Of a DNA stretch of 64,000 nucleotides, positions 34,177-42,029 are shown one piece after another. The notes below the pieces were generated by a model. It did not search any database, was not told where the DNA came from, and saw only the letters and a list, made by a program, of their open reading frames with translations. The DNA comes from Longimicrobium terrae (GTDB lineage: Bacteria; Gemmatimonadota; Gemmatimonadetes; Longimicrobiales; Longimicrobiaceae). Location: contig NZ_JACHIA010000029.1 in NCBI RefSeq assembly GCF_014202995.1, forward strand, positions 1 through 64,000, read 5' to 3'. A program made the position numbers and the translations under genes. Within the stretch, counting starts at the first letter, position 1, and each line of letters starts with the position of its first letter.

Positions 34177-36180
34177 ATGGCGCAGTCCCGCGAGCGCGTC
34201 CCCGTCCAGATCCTGGAGCACGACCAGATCGCCAGCACCCTGGCCGCCCGCATCGCCCAGATCATCCGTACGGCGAACTCCGAGGGCCGCGCCGCGGTCC
34301 TCGGCCTGGCCACGGGCAGCACCCCCATCGGCATCTACCGCCAGCTCATTCGCATGCACCGCGAAGAAGGGCTCGACTTCAGCAACGTCGTGACCTTCAA
34401 CCTGGACGAATACTATCCCATGGCGCCGGACAGCATCCACAGCTACCACCGGTACATGTGGGAAAATCTGTTCGAGCACATCAACATCCCCCGCGAGAAC
34501 GTGCACCTGCCCCGCGGCGACCTGCCGCGCGACCAGGTGGAGGCGCACTGCGAAGGGTACGAGCAGGCCATCCGCGACGCGGGCGGCATCGACTTTCAGC
34601 TGCTGGGCATCGGCAAGACGGGACACATCGGCTTCAACGAGCCGGGCTCGGGGGTGGAGTCGCGCACGCGCCTGCTGCCGCTGGACACGGTGACCCGCCG
34701 CGACGCCGCGGCCGACTTCTTCGGCGAGGACAACGTCCCCACCGAAGCCATCACCATGGGTGTCGCCAGCATTCTGGACGCCCGCGAAATCGCCCTCATC
34801 GCCACCGGCGAGCACAAGGCGCGTGTCATCCGGCGCGCGGTGGAGGGCGAGCCGGACCCGGACGTGGCCGCCACGTACCTGCAGAGCCACCCCGACGCCA
34901 CCTTCTACCTGGACCCCGCCGCCGCGGCGGAGCTCACGCGGGTCAAGACGCCCTGGGTGGTGGGCGAGGTGCGCTGGAGCCGCGAGCTGGAAATCCGCGC
35001 GGTGATCTGGCTGAGCCAGGCGACGGGCAAGTCCATTCTCAAGCTGGACAACTACGACTACCGCGAGCACCACCTGAGCTCGCTTCTGGCGCGATACGGC
35101 AGTGCCGGGCCGCTGAACGGCGAAGTGTTCAACGCGCTGATCTCCAAGATCCGCGGCAAGAGCAAGCTGCCGGAAAGCAAGCGCATCGTCGTCTTCAGCC
35201 CGCACCCGGACGACGACGTCATCAGCATGGGCGGCATCCTGAACAAGCTGCACCAGAACCACAACGACATCGTGGTCGCCTACCAGACGTCGGGCAACAT
35301 CGCCGTATTCGACCACGAGGTGCGGCGCTATCTCGACTTCCTGCGCCGCTTTGGCCGCGACTTCGACCTGGGCGACGGGCGCATCGAGACGCTCACGGGG
35401 CAGATCGAGGACTTTCTGAACAACAAGCACCCCGGGCAGGTGGACATTCCCGAGGTGCAGCGCATCAAGCAGCGCATCCGCGAGGCGGAGGCGGTGTCGG
35501 GGATCGAGACGTTCGGGATGAACGTGGAGCAGGCGTGCTTTCTGAACCTTCCGTTCTACCAGACGGGAAAGGTGCGCAAGGACGCCATCGGCCCGCGCGA
35601 CGTGGAGATCACGCTGAAGCTGCTGGAAGAGCACCGGCCGGAGCTGGTGTTCGTGGCCGGCGACCTTTCGGACCCGCACGGCACGCACCGCATGTGTCTG
35701 GAAGCCGTGGAGGCCGCGCTGGAGCAGTACTCCGGCCCCGTGCCGGAGCTGTGGTACTACCGCGGCGCCTGGCAGGAGTGGCCGGTGAGCGAGGCCGACG
35801 TGCTGGTTCCGCTTTCGGAGGATGAACTGCGGCTGAAGATTCTGGCCATCTACAAGCACCAGAGCCAGAAGGACAAGGCGCCCTTCCCGGGCCAGGACGA
35901 CCGCGAGTTCTGGGAGCGGGTGGAGGAGCGCAACACGGGGACGGCGCGCATCGTGGACGCGCTGGGCCTGCCCGAGTACTTCGCCATGGAGGCGTACGTG
36001 GTGCGCCGCGGCGGGCAGCCCGTGGAGGTGGAGACGGTGTCGACGAGCGCGCTGGGCGCCCCGCCGTCCATGCGGCGCTCCACGGACCGTCCCAGCGGGG
36101 TGGGGATGGGGAGCCGGCCGGAACCGGAGGGCGGCTCGGACGAGGTGGGTGAAATCGGTGGGCAGACGGTCCGCGGATGA
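34177..36180 (+). CDS. nagB: Glucosamine-6-phosphate deaminase fused to a PIG-L deacetylase
   Basis: A 667-aa two-domain enzyme. Residues 1-260 are NagB: LGLATGSTPIGIYRQL, TFNLDEYYPMAP (catalytic Asp), and LGIGKTGHIGFNEPGSG; it deaminates and isomerises glucosamine 6-phosphate to fructose 6-phosphate and ammonia. From about residue 335 comes a LmbE/PIG-L domain with VVFSPHPDDDVISMGG (zinc ligands HPDD) and DPHGTHRMC at about residue 498, which removes N-acetyl groups from amino sugars. The pair would convert GlcNAc-6-P to Fru-6-P in one polypeptide. The last 60 residues are low-complexity. The stop overlaps the start of a sugar-kinase gene, supporting a common pathway with pgi-level metabolism. 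Confidence 0.93.
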   Translation: MAQSRERVPVQILEHDQIASTLAARIAQIIRTANSEGRAAVLGLATGSTPIGIYRQLIRMHREEGLDFSNVVTFNLDEYYPMAPDSIHSYHRYMWENLFEHINIPRENVHLPRGDLPRDQVEAHCEGYEQAIRDAGGIDFQLLGIGKTGHIGFNEPGSGVESRTRLLPLDTVTRRDAAADFFGEDNVPTEAITMGVASILDAREIALIATGEHKARVIRRAVEGEPDPDVAATYLQSHPDATFYLDPAAAAELTRVKTPWVVGEVRWSRELEIRAVIWLSQATGKSILKLDNYDYREHHLSSLLARYGSAGPLNGEVFNALISKIRGKSKLPESKRIVVFSPHPDDDVISMGGILNKLHQNHNDIVVAYQTSGNIAVFDHEVRRYLDFLRRFGRDFDLGDGRIETLTGQIEDFLNNKHPGQVDIPEVQRIKQRIREAEAVSGIETFGMNVEQACFLNLPFYQTGKVRKDAIGPRDVEITLKLLEEHRPELVFVAGDLSDPHGTHRMCLEAVEAALEQYSGPVPELWYYRGAWQEWPVSEADVLVPLSEDELRLKILAIYKHQSQKDKAPFPGQDDREFWERVEERNTGTARIVDALGLPEYFAMEAYVVRRGGQPVEVETVSTSALGAPPSMRRSTDRPSGVGMGSRPEPEGGSDEVGEIGGQTVRG

Positions 36181-37106
36181 ACGGACCCATTCTGGTGGGG
36201 GTGGACGGCGGGGGCACCCGCTCCACCCTGGTGGTGGCCGATGCGGACGGACGCGAACTGGCCCGCGCGGCCGGCGAGGCGGGGCTGGTGGATCCGCGCG
36301 ATCCGGAGCGGAGCGCACGCATCATCGCGGATCTGGCGCGTACGGCGCTGGAGCAGGCGGGGGTGCGCGAGCTTCCCGCCGCCATCTGCGCCGGGCTGGC
36401 GGGCGTGGGCAACGAGGCCGAGCGCCTGGCCGTACACGACGCGCTTCAGGCGTCCGGAGTCGCGCGGCGGGTTCGCGTGGTGACGGATGGCGAGATCGCG
36501 CTGGAAGGCGCGTTCGCCGGCGGACCGGGGATCCTGCTGATCGCCGGCACGGGGTCGGTGGCGTACGGCCGCGCGGCGGATGGGCGGATGGAGCGCTGCG
36601 GCGGCTGGGGAATGATCGTGGGCGACGAGGGAAGCGGGTTCGCCCTCGGCCGCGACGGGCTGAAGGCGGCCCTGCGCTCGGTGGACGGCCGCGAGCCGCC
36701 GACGGTGCTGCTGGACGGCATCCTGCGCGCGCTGGGCGTGGACAATCCGCGCGAGGTGCCGCCCTGGGCCGGGCGCGTCGCCAAGAGCGAAATCGCCGCG
36801 CTGGCCCGCGTGGTCCTGGACGCGGCGGAGCAGGGGGACGGCGTGGCACGCGGGGTGGTGCAGTCCGCCGCGGTAGAACTGTCGCGCCACGTGACCGCGC
36901 TCGCCGACCGGCTGGCGCCGTGGCCGGGCGAGGTGCCGGTCGTCTTTCACGGCGGCGTGCTGCGGTCGCCGCTGTATCAGGCGCTTCTCACCCGCGAGCT
37001 CGCCATCGGCGCGCGCACGTTCGCTGTGGAGCCGCCGCGGATGGACGCCGTCTTCGGCGCGCTGCGCTACGCCGCCGCGCTCGTATCCGCTGAAGCGCCC
37101 GCCTGA
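36177..37106 (+). CDS. BadF/BadG-type ATPase, N-acetylglucosamine kinase-like
   Basis: A 309-aa ASKHA-fold kinase. It starts ILVGVDGGGTRSTLVVAD (phosphate-1 loop), then CAGLAGVGNEAERLAV, VVTDGEIALEGAF, LLIAGTGSVAYG, GGWGMIVGDEGSGFALG and FHGGVLRSPLY. This order is that of eukaryotic-type GlcNAc kinases within the BadF/BadG/BcrA family. It would phosphorylate GlcNAc (or glucosamine) to the 6-phosphate. ATG at 36177 overlaps the stop of the NagB-PIG-L gene (ATGA), so the two are translationally coupled and would make a GlcNAc salvage route. Confidence 0.9.
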   Translation: MNGPILVGVDGGGTRSTLVVADADGRELARAAGEAGLVDPRDPERSARIIADLARTALEQAGVRELPAAICAGLAGVGNEAERLAVHDALQASGVARRVRVVTDGEIALEGAFAGGPGILLIAGTGSVAYGRAADGRMERCGGWGMIVGDEGSGFALGRDGLKAALRSVDGREPPTVLLDGILRALGVDNPREVPPWAGRVAKSEIAALARVVLDAAEQGDGVARGVVQSAAVELSRHVTALADRLAPWPGEVPVVFHGGVLRSPLYQALLTRELAIGARTFAVEPPRMDAVFGALRYAAALVSAEAPA

Positions 37107-37115
37107 CCGGGCGCC

Positions 37116-37433
37116 TCAGCGGTAGTGGTAACGGGCAGCCGCGAAGCAGATTTGTCTGCTGACGAAATAGTATGTGAGCCGGTGCTCTTCGGTGATGCGC
37201 CGGGCCCACACTCCTCGTTGATCGTGCCTGAGGGCTTCGGGCTTCCCTTGTCCGTGGAATGGCGTACGGATCACTTCCTCGACCAGCTTGAGAATTCGCA
37301 GGGCGGTCCGGGGTTCGGTGCTGATCCAGAACAGCAGATCCATGCGGAACCGTTTCTCGATCAGTGCACGGTCAATTACCGGTGATTCTGCCGCGTCTTC
37401 GCCTGATCTGGTCCGCCCCGGCTTCTTTTCCAC
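37116..37433 (-). CDS. YoeB/Txe-type toxin, module 1
   Basis: A product of about 105 aa whose core DLLFWISTEPRTALRILKLV, then FHGQGKPEALRHD, VWARRITEEHRLTYYF and AARYHYR is that of YoeB toxins (RelE fold), ribosome-dependent mRNA interferases. The catalytic Glu (KPEAL), Arg (ARRI), His (EEHR) and the C-terminal YHY are all present. The start is uncertain: a GTG at 37433, 37 bp after the partner's stop, gives a length like that of toxin 2; the frame beginning at the ATG that overlaps the partner's stop is closed by a stop after 32 codons. It may therefore also be a frameshifted copy. Confidence 0.8.
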   Translation of the reverse strand: MEKKPGRTRSGEDAAESPVIDRALIEKRFRMDLLFWISTEPRTALRILKLVEEVIRTPFHGQGKPEALRHDQRGVWARRITEEHRLTYYFVSRQICFAAARYHYR

Positions 37434-37470
37434 GGCCCGTTGTCGGTGAATGGTTGCGTGACTCCGACGC

Positions 37471-37707
37471 TCATCTCTCGCGGAATACTTCGCCGCGGAG
37501 CGTCGCTCTGGTGTAGCGGGGGAGCGGGTCGACCGGCCCAATCTGTTGCTCTGCTCGCTCCAGGATGGCGATCAGTTCCGCCCATTCTCCCGGGTGCGCG
37601 TTGTAGTAGGCCATCGCTTCGTTGCGCATCGTGAAGCGGCGCAGGCCGCGGCGGAAGTCACGACGGACGAGCGGGCGACGAGGCAGTGCCTGGATCGTAG
37701 CTGGCAT
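37471..37707 (-). CDS. Putative antitoxin of unrecognised family, module 1
   Basis: A 78-aa product, MPATIQALPRRPLVRRDFRR at the start, then GLRRFTMRNEAMAYYNAHPG and EWAELIAILERAEQQIG. It precedes the YoeB-type toxin gene as an antitoxin would, and is about 60 percent identical to the gene at 37888. The basic N-terminus could bind DNA and the rest could wrap the toxin. It does not show the YefM/Phd, RelB or other antitoxin patterns I know. ATG at 37707. Antitoxin role is inferred from position and duplication only. Confidence 0.65.
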   Translation of the reverse strand: MPATIQALPRRPLVRRDFRRGLRRFTMRNEAMAYYNAHPGEWAELIAILERAEQQIGPVDPLPRYTRATLRGEVFRER

Positions 37708-37727
37708 CGGTCGGCCTTGGCTTCTGG

Positions 37728-38024
37728 TCAGTAGTGGTAGCGGGCACGGACGAAGAGCGGCCCCTGGTCGGAAATCTGGTAGATGAACCGATGCTCCCCG
37801 GTGATTCTGCGCGACCACACGTTGCGCTCGCCGTGGCGCAGCGGCTCGGGTTTCCCCAGCCCGCTCCGTGGACTCCGAAGCACGTCCTCAATCAGGCGCA
37901 TGATGCGCGTGGCAATCCGGGGCTCGTTTCCGATCCAGAAATCCAGATCCGCACGGAACACCGGTTTGAGCAGTGCATCGCGGACAGGGTCCCACGCCGA
38001 GTCCTGGGTGGCGCTTCTGGCCAT
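37728..38024 (-). CDS. YoeB/Txe-type toxin, module 2
   Basis: A 98-aa product from the ATG at 38024 (a GTG four codons upstream is possible). DLDFWIGNEPRIATRIMRLI, SGLGKPEPLRHGERNVWSRR, ITGEHRFIYQI and RARYHY make a complete YoeB-type toxin with Glu, Arg, His and the last tyrosine in place. By family it would cut mRNA at the ribosomal A site. It overlaps the end of the upstream partner gene by 137 bp in another frame, and the second module follows 20 bp after its stop. Confidence 0.85.
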   Translation of the reverse strand: MARSATQDSAWDPVRDALLKPVFRADLDFWIGNEPRIATRIMRLIEDVLRSPRSGLGKPEPLRHGERNVWSRRITGEHRFIYQISDQGPLFVRARYHY

Positions 38025-38250
38025 GAAAGATTTCACCGCGAAGGGTTAGCCGCGTGTGTGGCGGGACCGGCGGCGGAGGGCCGTAGATCCGCTCGTTCTC
38101 GTCACAGATTTTCATCAGTTCGGCCCACGCTTCCGGGTGGGTGTCGTAGAACGCCATCGCCTCGTTGTGCATGGTGTAACGCCGCAAACCGCGGCGGAAA
38201 TCGCGGCGATTGATCGGGCGGCGAGGCGGGGCCTGGATCGTGGCTGTCAT
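37888..38250 (-). CDS. Putative antitoxin of unrecognised family, module 2
   Basis: A 120-aa reading frame from the ATG at 38250. The first 80 residues (MTATIQAPPRRPINRRDFRR, GLRRYTMHNEAMAFYDTHPE, AWAELMKICDENERIYG) align with the partner of module 1. The stop found there after GEVFRER is missing here, so the frame runs on for about 40 residues into the toxin gene (GLGVGPCPRCTAQTG). Either the tail is real and the two genes overlap by 137 bp, or the original stop has been lost by mutation. Antitoxin role is inferred from context. Confidence 0.62.
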   Translation of the reverse strand: MTATIQAPPRRPINRRDFRRGLRRYTMHNEAMAFYDTHPEAWAELMKICDENERIYGPPPPVPPHTRLTLRGEIFHGQKRHPGLGVGPCPRCTAQTGVPCGSGFLDRKRAPDCHAHHAPD

Positions 38251-38443
38251 CTGCAATCGTCTGCTCCTTTCACGCACTGGGCTCGCTGTGTGAGCCAGCG
38301 CGGGCTGAACGCTTTGGATGTCGCGGAGATGAACGATGCCGCAGGATCTCGTCGCTGTCAAGTGTGTCCATCTTGCCTATCCCCTGCCGCCACGGGACGT
38401 ACCAATCACGGGCCGGAACAACATCCGCATCTCCAGAAACAGC

Positions 38444-40192
38444 ATGAAGATCCACGTATGGATGCTCGCTCTCCTGTCCACGGGCTTCGCGTTTTCCGCC
38501 TGTGGCGGGCCGCGGGTGGATGAGCCGCCCGCGCCAAGCCCGGCTGTCGACTCCGTGGTGGCCGCGCCCGCGCCGTCAACTAACGTGGGCGACTCCCTCG
38601 CGGACCTGCTGATCCGCGGCGGGACGATCATGGACGGGACAGGAAGCGCGGGATATACGGGCGATGTCGTAATCCGTGGCGATCGCATCGTGGCGGTGGG
38701 ACAGTCCGGCGGAATGCAGGCGCGGGATACGATTGTCGCGACGGGGCTGGTGGTGTCGCCCGGGTGGATCGACATGCTCGGCCACAGCGAGTACCCCCTG
38801 CTGCAGGACGGCCGCGCCATCAGCAAGATCACGCAGGGAATCACCAGCGAAATCACCGGCGAGGTCACCAGCGTCGTTCCCGCGAACGGCAATACCATCC
38901 GCGAACTTGGCGAGTACGCTCCGCTCGTGCGGTGGCATGATCTGAATGGCTACTTCGCCGCGCTGGAAGCCGCCCGCCCGGCCATCAACCTGGGGACGTT
39001 CGTGACGGTGGGCTCCGCGCGGCGGTACGCCATGGGTGACGCGAACCGGGCGGCCACACCCGCGGAACTGGACACCATGCGCGCGCACGTGGACCTCGCG
39101 ATGCGGCAGGGCGCCATGGGGCTGAGCTCCGGCCTGGCGTACGCGCCCGCGTCGTTCGCCAGCGCCGAGGAAATCGCGGAACTCGCCCGCGTGTCGGGGC
39201 GCTACGGCGGTGGGTACGCCTCCCACATCCGGTCAGAGGGAGCCGGTCTGGTGCGCGCGGTAGAGGAGGCCATCGCCATCGGCGAGCGCGGCGGTACGTG
39301 GGTGCAGGTTCACCATTTGAAGGCGTCCGGCCGCAGCAACTGGGGGCGCGTGCGTGGCGCGGTGCAGGCGATTGAGGCGGCGCGTGCGCGCGGGGTGGAC
39401 GTGACGGCCGACCAGTATCCGTACGCGGCCAGCGGCACCGGGCTGGACGCCGTGCTCCCCGCGTGGACGCACGAGGGCGGGACGGATTCGCTGCTCGCGC
39501 GGCTGCGGAATCCCTCCACGCGCGCCCGCATTCGCGCGGAGCTGATCGCGGGCGGCGACGCGAGCATCGGCGCGTCCGCAGGCGGGCCCGGCGGGGTGCA
39601 GATCGCGGATGTCACGGTGGACAGCCTGGAGCGCTACCAGGGGTTGCGGCTGAGCGAGTTCGCCCGTCGGCGGGGGCAGCCGGTGGCGGATGCGGTGATG
39701 GACCTGCTGCTGGCGGACCGCGCGGGAACGGCGGCGATCTACTTCTCCATGTCGGAGGATGACATTGAGTACGTGATGCGCCAGCCGTGGGTAATGGTTG
39801 GAATCGACGCGGGATCGCGCTCGGCGGATCCCAGGCTGGTGGGGCGGCCGCATCCGCGGGCGTACGGCTCGTTTCCGCGCGTGCTCTGCCACTACGTCCG
39901 CGAGCGCGGCGTGATCACGATGCCGGAAGCCATCCGCCGATTCACCTCACTTCCCGCCGCGCGCGTGAAGCTGGAGGGACGGGGGATGATCAGGACGGGG
40001 ATGTTCGCGGACCTGACCATCTTTGACCCGGCGAATGTCTGCGATCGCGCGACGTTCGAGGAACCGGTGCAGCTGAGTGTCGGAATCCGCCACGTAATCG
40101 TCAACGGCGTCCCCGTGCTGCGCGACGGGTCTCCCACCGGGTTGCGTGGCGGGCGACCTCTGCGGCGCGGAGGCACCGCGCGGACGCGGTAG
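38444..40192 (+). CDS. Lipoprotein amidohydrolase, N-acyl-D-amino-acid deacylase-like
   Basis: A 582-aa protein with lipobox signal MKIHVWMLALLSTGFAFSAC. The body is a D-aminoacylase-type amidohydrolase: LLIRGGTIMDGTGSAGYTGD, VVSPGWIDMLGHSEYPLL (the usual HxH metal site reads GHSEY here), GLSSGLAYAPASFAS, YASHIRSEG, VQVHHLKASG, and DADQYPYAASGTGL-like TADQYPYAASGTG. The C-terminal beta domain ends GMFADLTIFDPANV. It would hydrolyse N-acyl-D-amino acids or related amides in the periplasm or on the surface. ATG at 38444 is set by the signal peptide. No operon partner. Confidence 0.9.
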   Translation: MKIHVWMLALLSTGFAFSACGGPRVDEPPAPSPAVDSVVAAPAPSTNVGDSLADLLIRGGTIMDGTGSAGYTGDVVIRGDRIVAVGQSGGMQARDTIVATGLVVSPGWIDMLGHSEYPLLQDGRAISKITQGITSEITGEVTSVVPANGNTIRELGEYAPLVRWHDLNGYFAALEAARPAINLGTFVTVGSARRYAMGDANRAATPAELDTMRAHVDLAMRQGAMGLSSGLAYAPASFASAEEIAELARVSGRYGGGYASHIRSEGAGLVRAVEEAIAIGERGGTWVQVHHLKASGRSNWGRVRGAVQAIEAARARGVDVTADQYPYAASGTGLDAVLPAWTHEGGTDSLLARLRNPSTRARIRAELIAGGDASIGASAGGPGGVQIADVTVDSLERYQGLRLSEFARRRGQPVADAVMDLLLADRAGTAAIYFSMSEDDIEYVMRQPWVMVGIDAGSRSADPRLVGRPHPRAYGSFPRVLCHYVRERGVITMPEAIRRFTSLPAARVKLEGRGMIRTGMFADLTIFDPANVCDRATFEEPVQLSVGIRHVIVNGVPVLRDGSPTGLRGGRPLRRGGTARTR

Positions 40193-40261
40193 GGGACGCT
40201 TCAGTCGGTCCACCAACGGATGCGGAGGGGTTGGACGCGGCTGGTGGCGCGTCGGAGAACA

Positions 40262-40345
40262 TGAAGGTCGCGGCGGGCATTTGTCCGGCGGTTGAAACCG
40301 CACCTCGAAGAACACGAAGTCCGCCTTTGCGGACTGTACCCTCGG
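40262..40345 (+). repeat. Repeat family G, copy G1
   Basis: CCGGCGGTTGAAACCGC, CTCGAAGAACACGAAGTCCG and CCTTTGCGGACTG form two small hairpins. It is followed after about 20 bp by family A (A3), the same order as in the inverted G3-A5 pair at 62735-62905. Confidence 0.75.
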
Positions 40346-40365
40346 CATTGTTTCTTTTCTGCGGC

Positions 40366-40450
40366 GTAGTTGAAGCCTCGATCATGGACGCGACAGCGGC
40401 CATGTGTCGGGGCTTACCGCTTCATGGAGCGGCGGATTCATCCGCTTCCG
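40366..40450 (+). repeat. Repeat family A, copy A3
   Basis: A diverged full-length copy: TTGAAGCCTCGATC, GTGTCGGGGCTTACCGCT, then GAGCGGCGGATTCATCCGCT. It lies 140 bp before the Ada-AlkA gene. Confidence 0.8.
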
Positions 40451-40580
40451 ACGTCGTTCGGGCTCCGAAATGCCGTCGGGTACGCGATGCGTATCCATCC
40501 AACAGCCGTCATCGACCGACACGTGTCCGCCGCAAAGATTCCAGCGGTGAAAACCGGAGGACAGAAGGCGCGCGGCGCTG

Positions 40581-40586
40581 TATGAT
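40581..40586 (+). promoter_or_regulatory. Possible -10 element next to the Ada-AlkA start
   Basis: TATGAT ends only six bases before the ATG at 40593, so if it is a -10 box the transcript would be leaderless. No convincing -35 hexamer is seen, and Ada-type regulators can substitute for it. Confidence 0.25.
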
Positions 40587-40592
40587 GATGCC

Positions 40593-42029
40593 ATGACGCT
40601 GACACACGAGCACATGATGACGCGGTTCTACAACCGCGACCGGGAAAGCGACGGGCAGTTCATTACCGGCGTGCTGACGACCGGCATCTACTGCCTGCCG
40701 TCATGCCCCGCGCGCAAGCCGCTGCCGCAGAATGTCCGCTTCTTCGAGACGCAGTCGGAGGCGCGCTCCGCCGGGCTGCGGCCCTGCCGGCGCTGCAAGC
40801 CGGACCACTTCTACGAACGTTACGATCCCGGGCTGCACCTGGTGGAAACGTTGTCCGCCGACGTGCGGCGCGATCCCGCGCGGTTCGCGGACGCCGCGTC
40901 GCTCGTGGCGGCTTCCGGAGTGGGCGCGACGAGGCTGAACGCGCTCTTCCGCGAGCACCTGCACCTGACTCCCGCCGCGTTCCTGGCCCGCGAGCGCGTG
41001 GATTCCGCCCGCGCCGCACTCGCGGACGGAGCCTCGGTGTCCGACGCGGCGTTCGGGGCGGGATTCGAGAGCCTGTCTACGTTCCACGCGAACTTTCGCC
41101 GCGAAACGGGGCTCACGCCGGGCGAGTTCCGCGCGCTTGGCGCCACGAACGCGTTCACGCTCGCACTGCCGCCCGGGTACCGCGCGGACGCCATGCTGCG
41201 CGCGCACGGCCGCGATCCCGCCAGCCTGCTGGAGCGCGTCCATGGGCGGGAACTGGTAAAGGGGATCATGCTGGCCGGCGCTCCCGCGCGGCTTCATGTG
41301 ACGTTCGATGGCGATGCGGTGGCGTGCCGGGTGGAGGGCACCGCACCGGATCCGCCACGGATGCGGATGGCGCACGCGGTCGCCGCGCGGCTGCTGAACC
41401 TGGCGGGCGATCCGTCCGCGTTCGAGCGGAGGATGGAGGCCGATCCGGCGACGGCGCGGTTGATTGAGGGACGGCGCGGGCTGCGGATTCCGCGCACGGC
41501 CGACGCGTGGGAGTGCCTGCTGTGGACGATCGTGGGGCAGCAGGTGAACCTCACGTTCGCGTACGCGCTGCGGACGGTGGTGGCCGACCTGTGCGGCGTG
41601 CCCGTGGGTGACGGATTACATGCGCACCCCACGCCGGAAGCGGTAGCCGGGCTGGAGTACGGCGACCTGACCGCAAGACGCTTTTCGCGCCGCAAGGCGG
41701 AATACGTGATCGACACCGCCCGCCGGATTGCCGCCGGGGAACTGCGGCTGGATGTGGCGGACAAGGAACCGGCGACCACGCTGGAGCGGCGGCTGCTGGA
41801 GGTGCGCGGCCTGGGCCCGTGGTCCGTGCGCTACCTGATGATGCGCGGTTTCGGCTTCGCGGACTGCGTGCCCATCGGTGACTCCGGTGTTTCCGCCGCG
41901 TTGACCCGCTACCTGGAGCTGGACCACCGGCCCGCCGCGGCCGAGCAGGAAGCGCTGATGCGACCTTTCGCGCCATATCGGAGCTTGGCGACGTATCACC
42001 TCTGGGCAAGCCTGGGAGACCCGCAATGA
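40593..42029 (+). CDS. Ada-AlkA fusion: methylation sensor plus 3-methyladenine DNA glycosylase
   Basis: A 478-aa three-part protein. Residues 20-75 are the Ada zinc domain with Cys34, Cys38 (GIYCLPSCPA) and Cys65, Cys68 (RPCRRCKP); one of these accepts methyl groups from phosphotriesters. Residues 85-180 are an AraC helix-turn-helix (VSDAAFGAGFESLSTFHANF). The rest is AlkA: N-terminal domain, then HhH-GPD with WTIVGQQVNLTFAYALRTVV and LEVRGLGPWSVRYLMMRGFG, catalytic Asp in PIGDSGV. It should sense methylation damage, activate transcription and excise alkylated bases. The stop overlaps the ogt start. Confidence 0.94.
   Translation: MTLTHEHMMTRFYNRDRESDGQFITGVLTTGIYCLPSCPARKPLPQNVRFFETQSEARSAGLRPCRRCKPDHFYERYDPGLHLVETLSADVRRDPARFADAASLVAASGVGATRLNALFREHLHLTPAAFLARERVDSARAALADGASVSDAAFGAGFESLSTFHANFRRETGLTPGEFRALGATNAFTLALPPGYRADAMLRAHGRDPASLLERVHGRELVKGIMLAGAPARLHVTFDGDAVACRVEGTAPDPPRMRMAHAVAARLLNLAGDPSAFERRMEADPATARLIEGRRGLRIPRTADAWECLLWTIVGQQVNLTFAYALRTVVADLCGVPVGDGLHAHPTPEAVAGLEYGDLTARRFSRRKAEYVIDTARRIAAGELRLDVADKEPATTLERRLLEVRGLGPWSVRYLMMRGFGFADCVPIGDSGVSAALTRYLELDHRPAAAEQEALMRPFAPYRSLATYHLWASLGDPQ

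Noticed and set aside
34113-36318. Long frames on both strands over the NagB-PIG-L gene
   Set aside because: They are out-of-frame shadows of the NagB-PIG-L and kinase genes, which show complete catalytic motifs.
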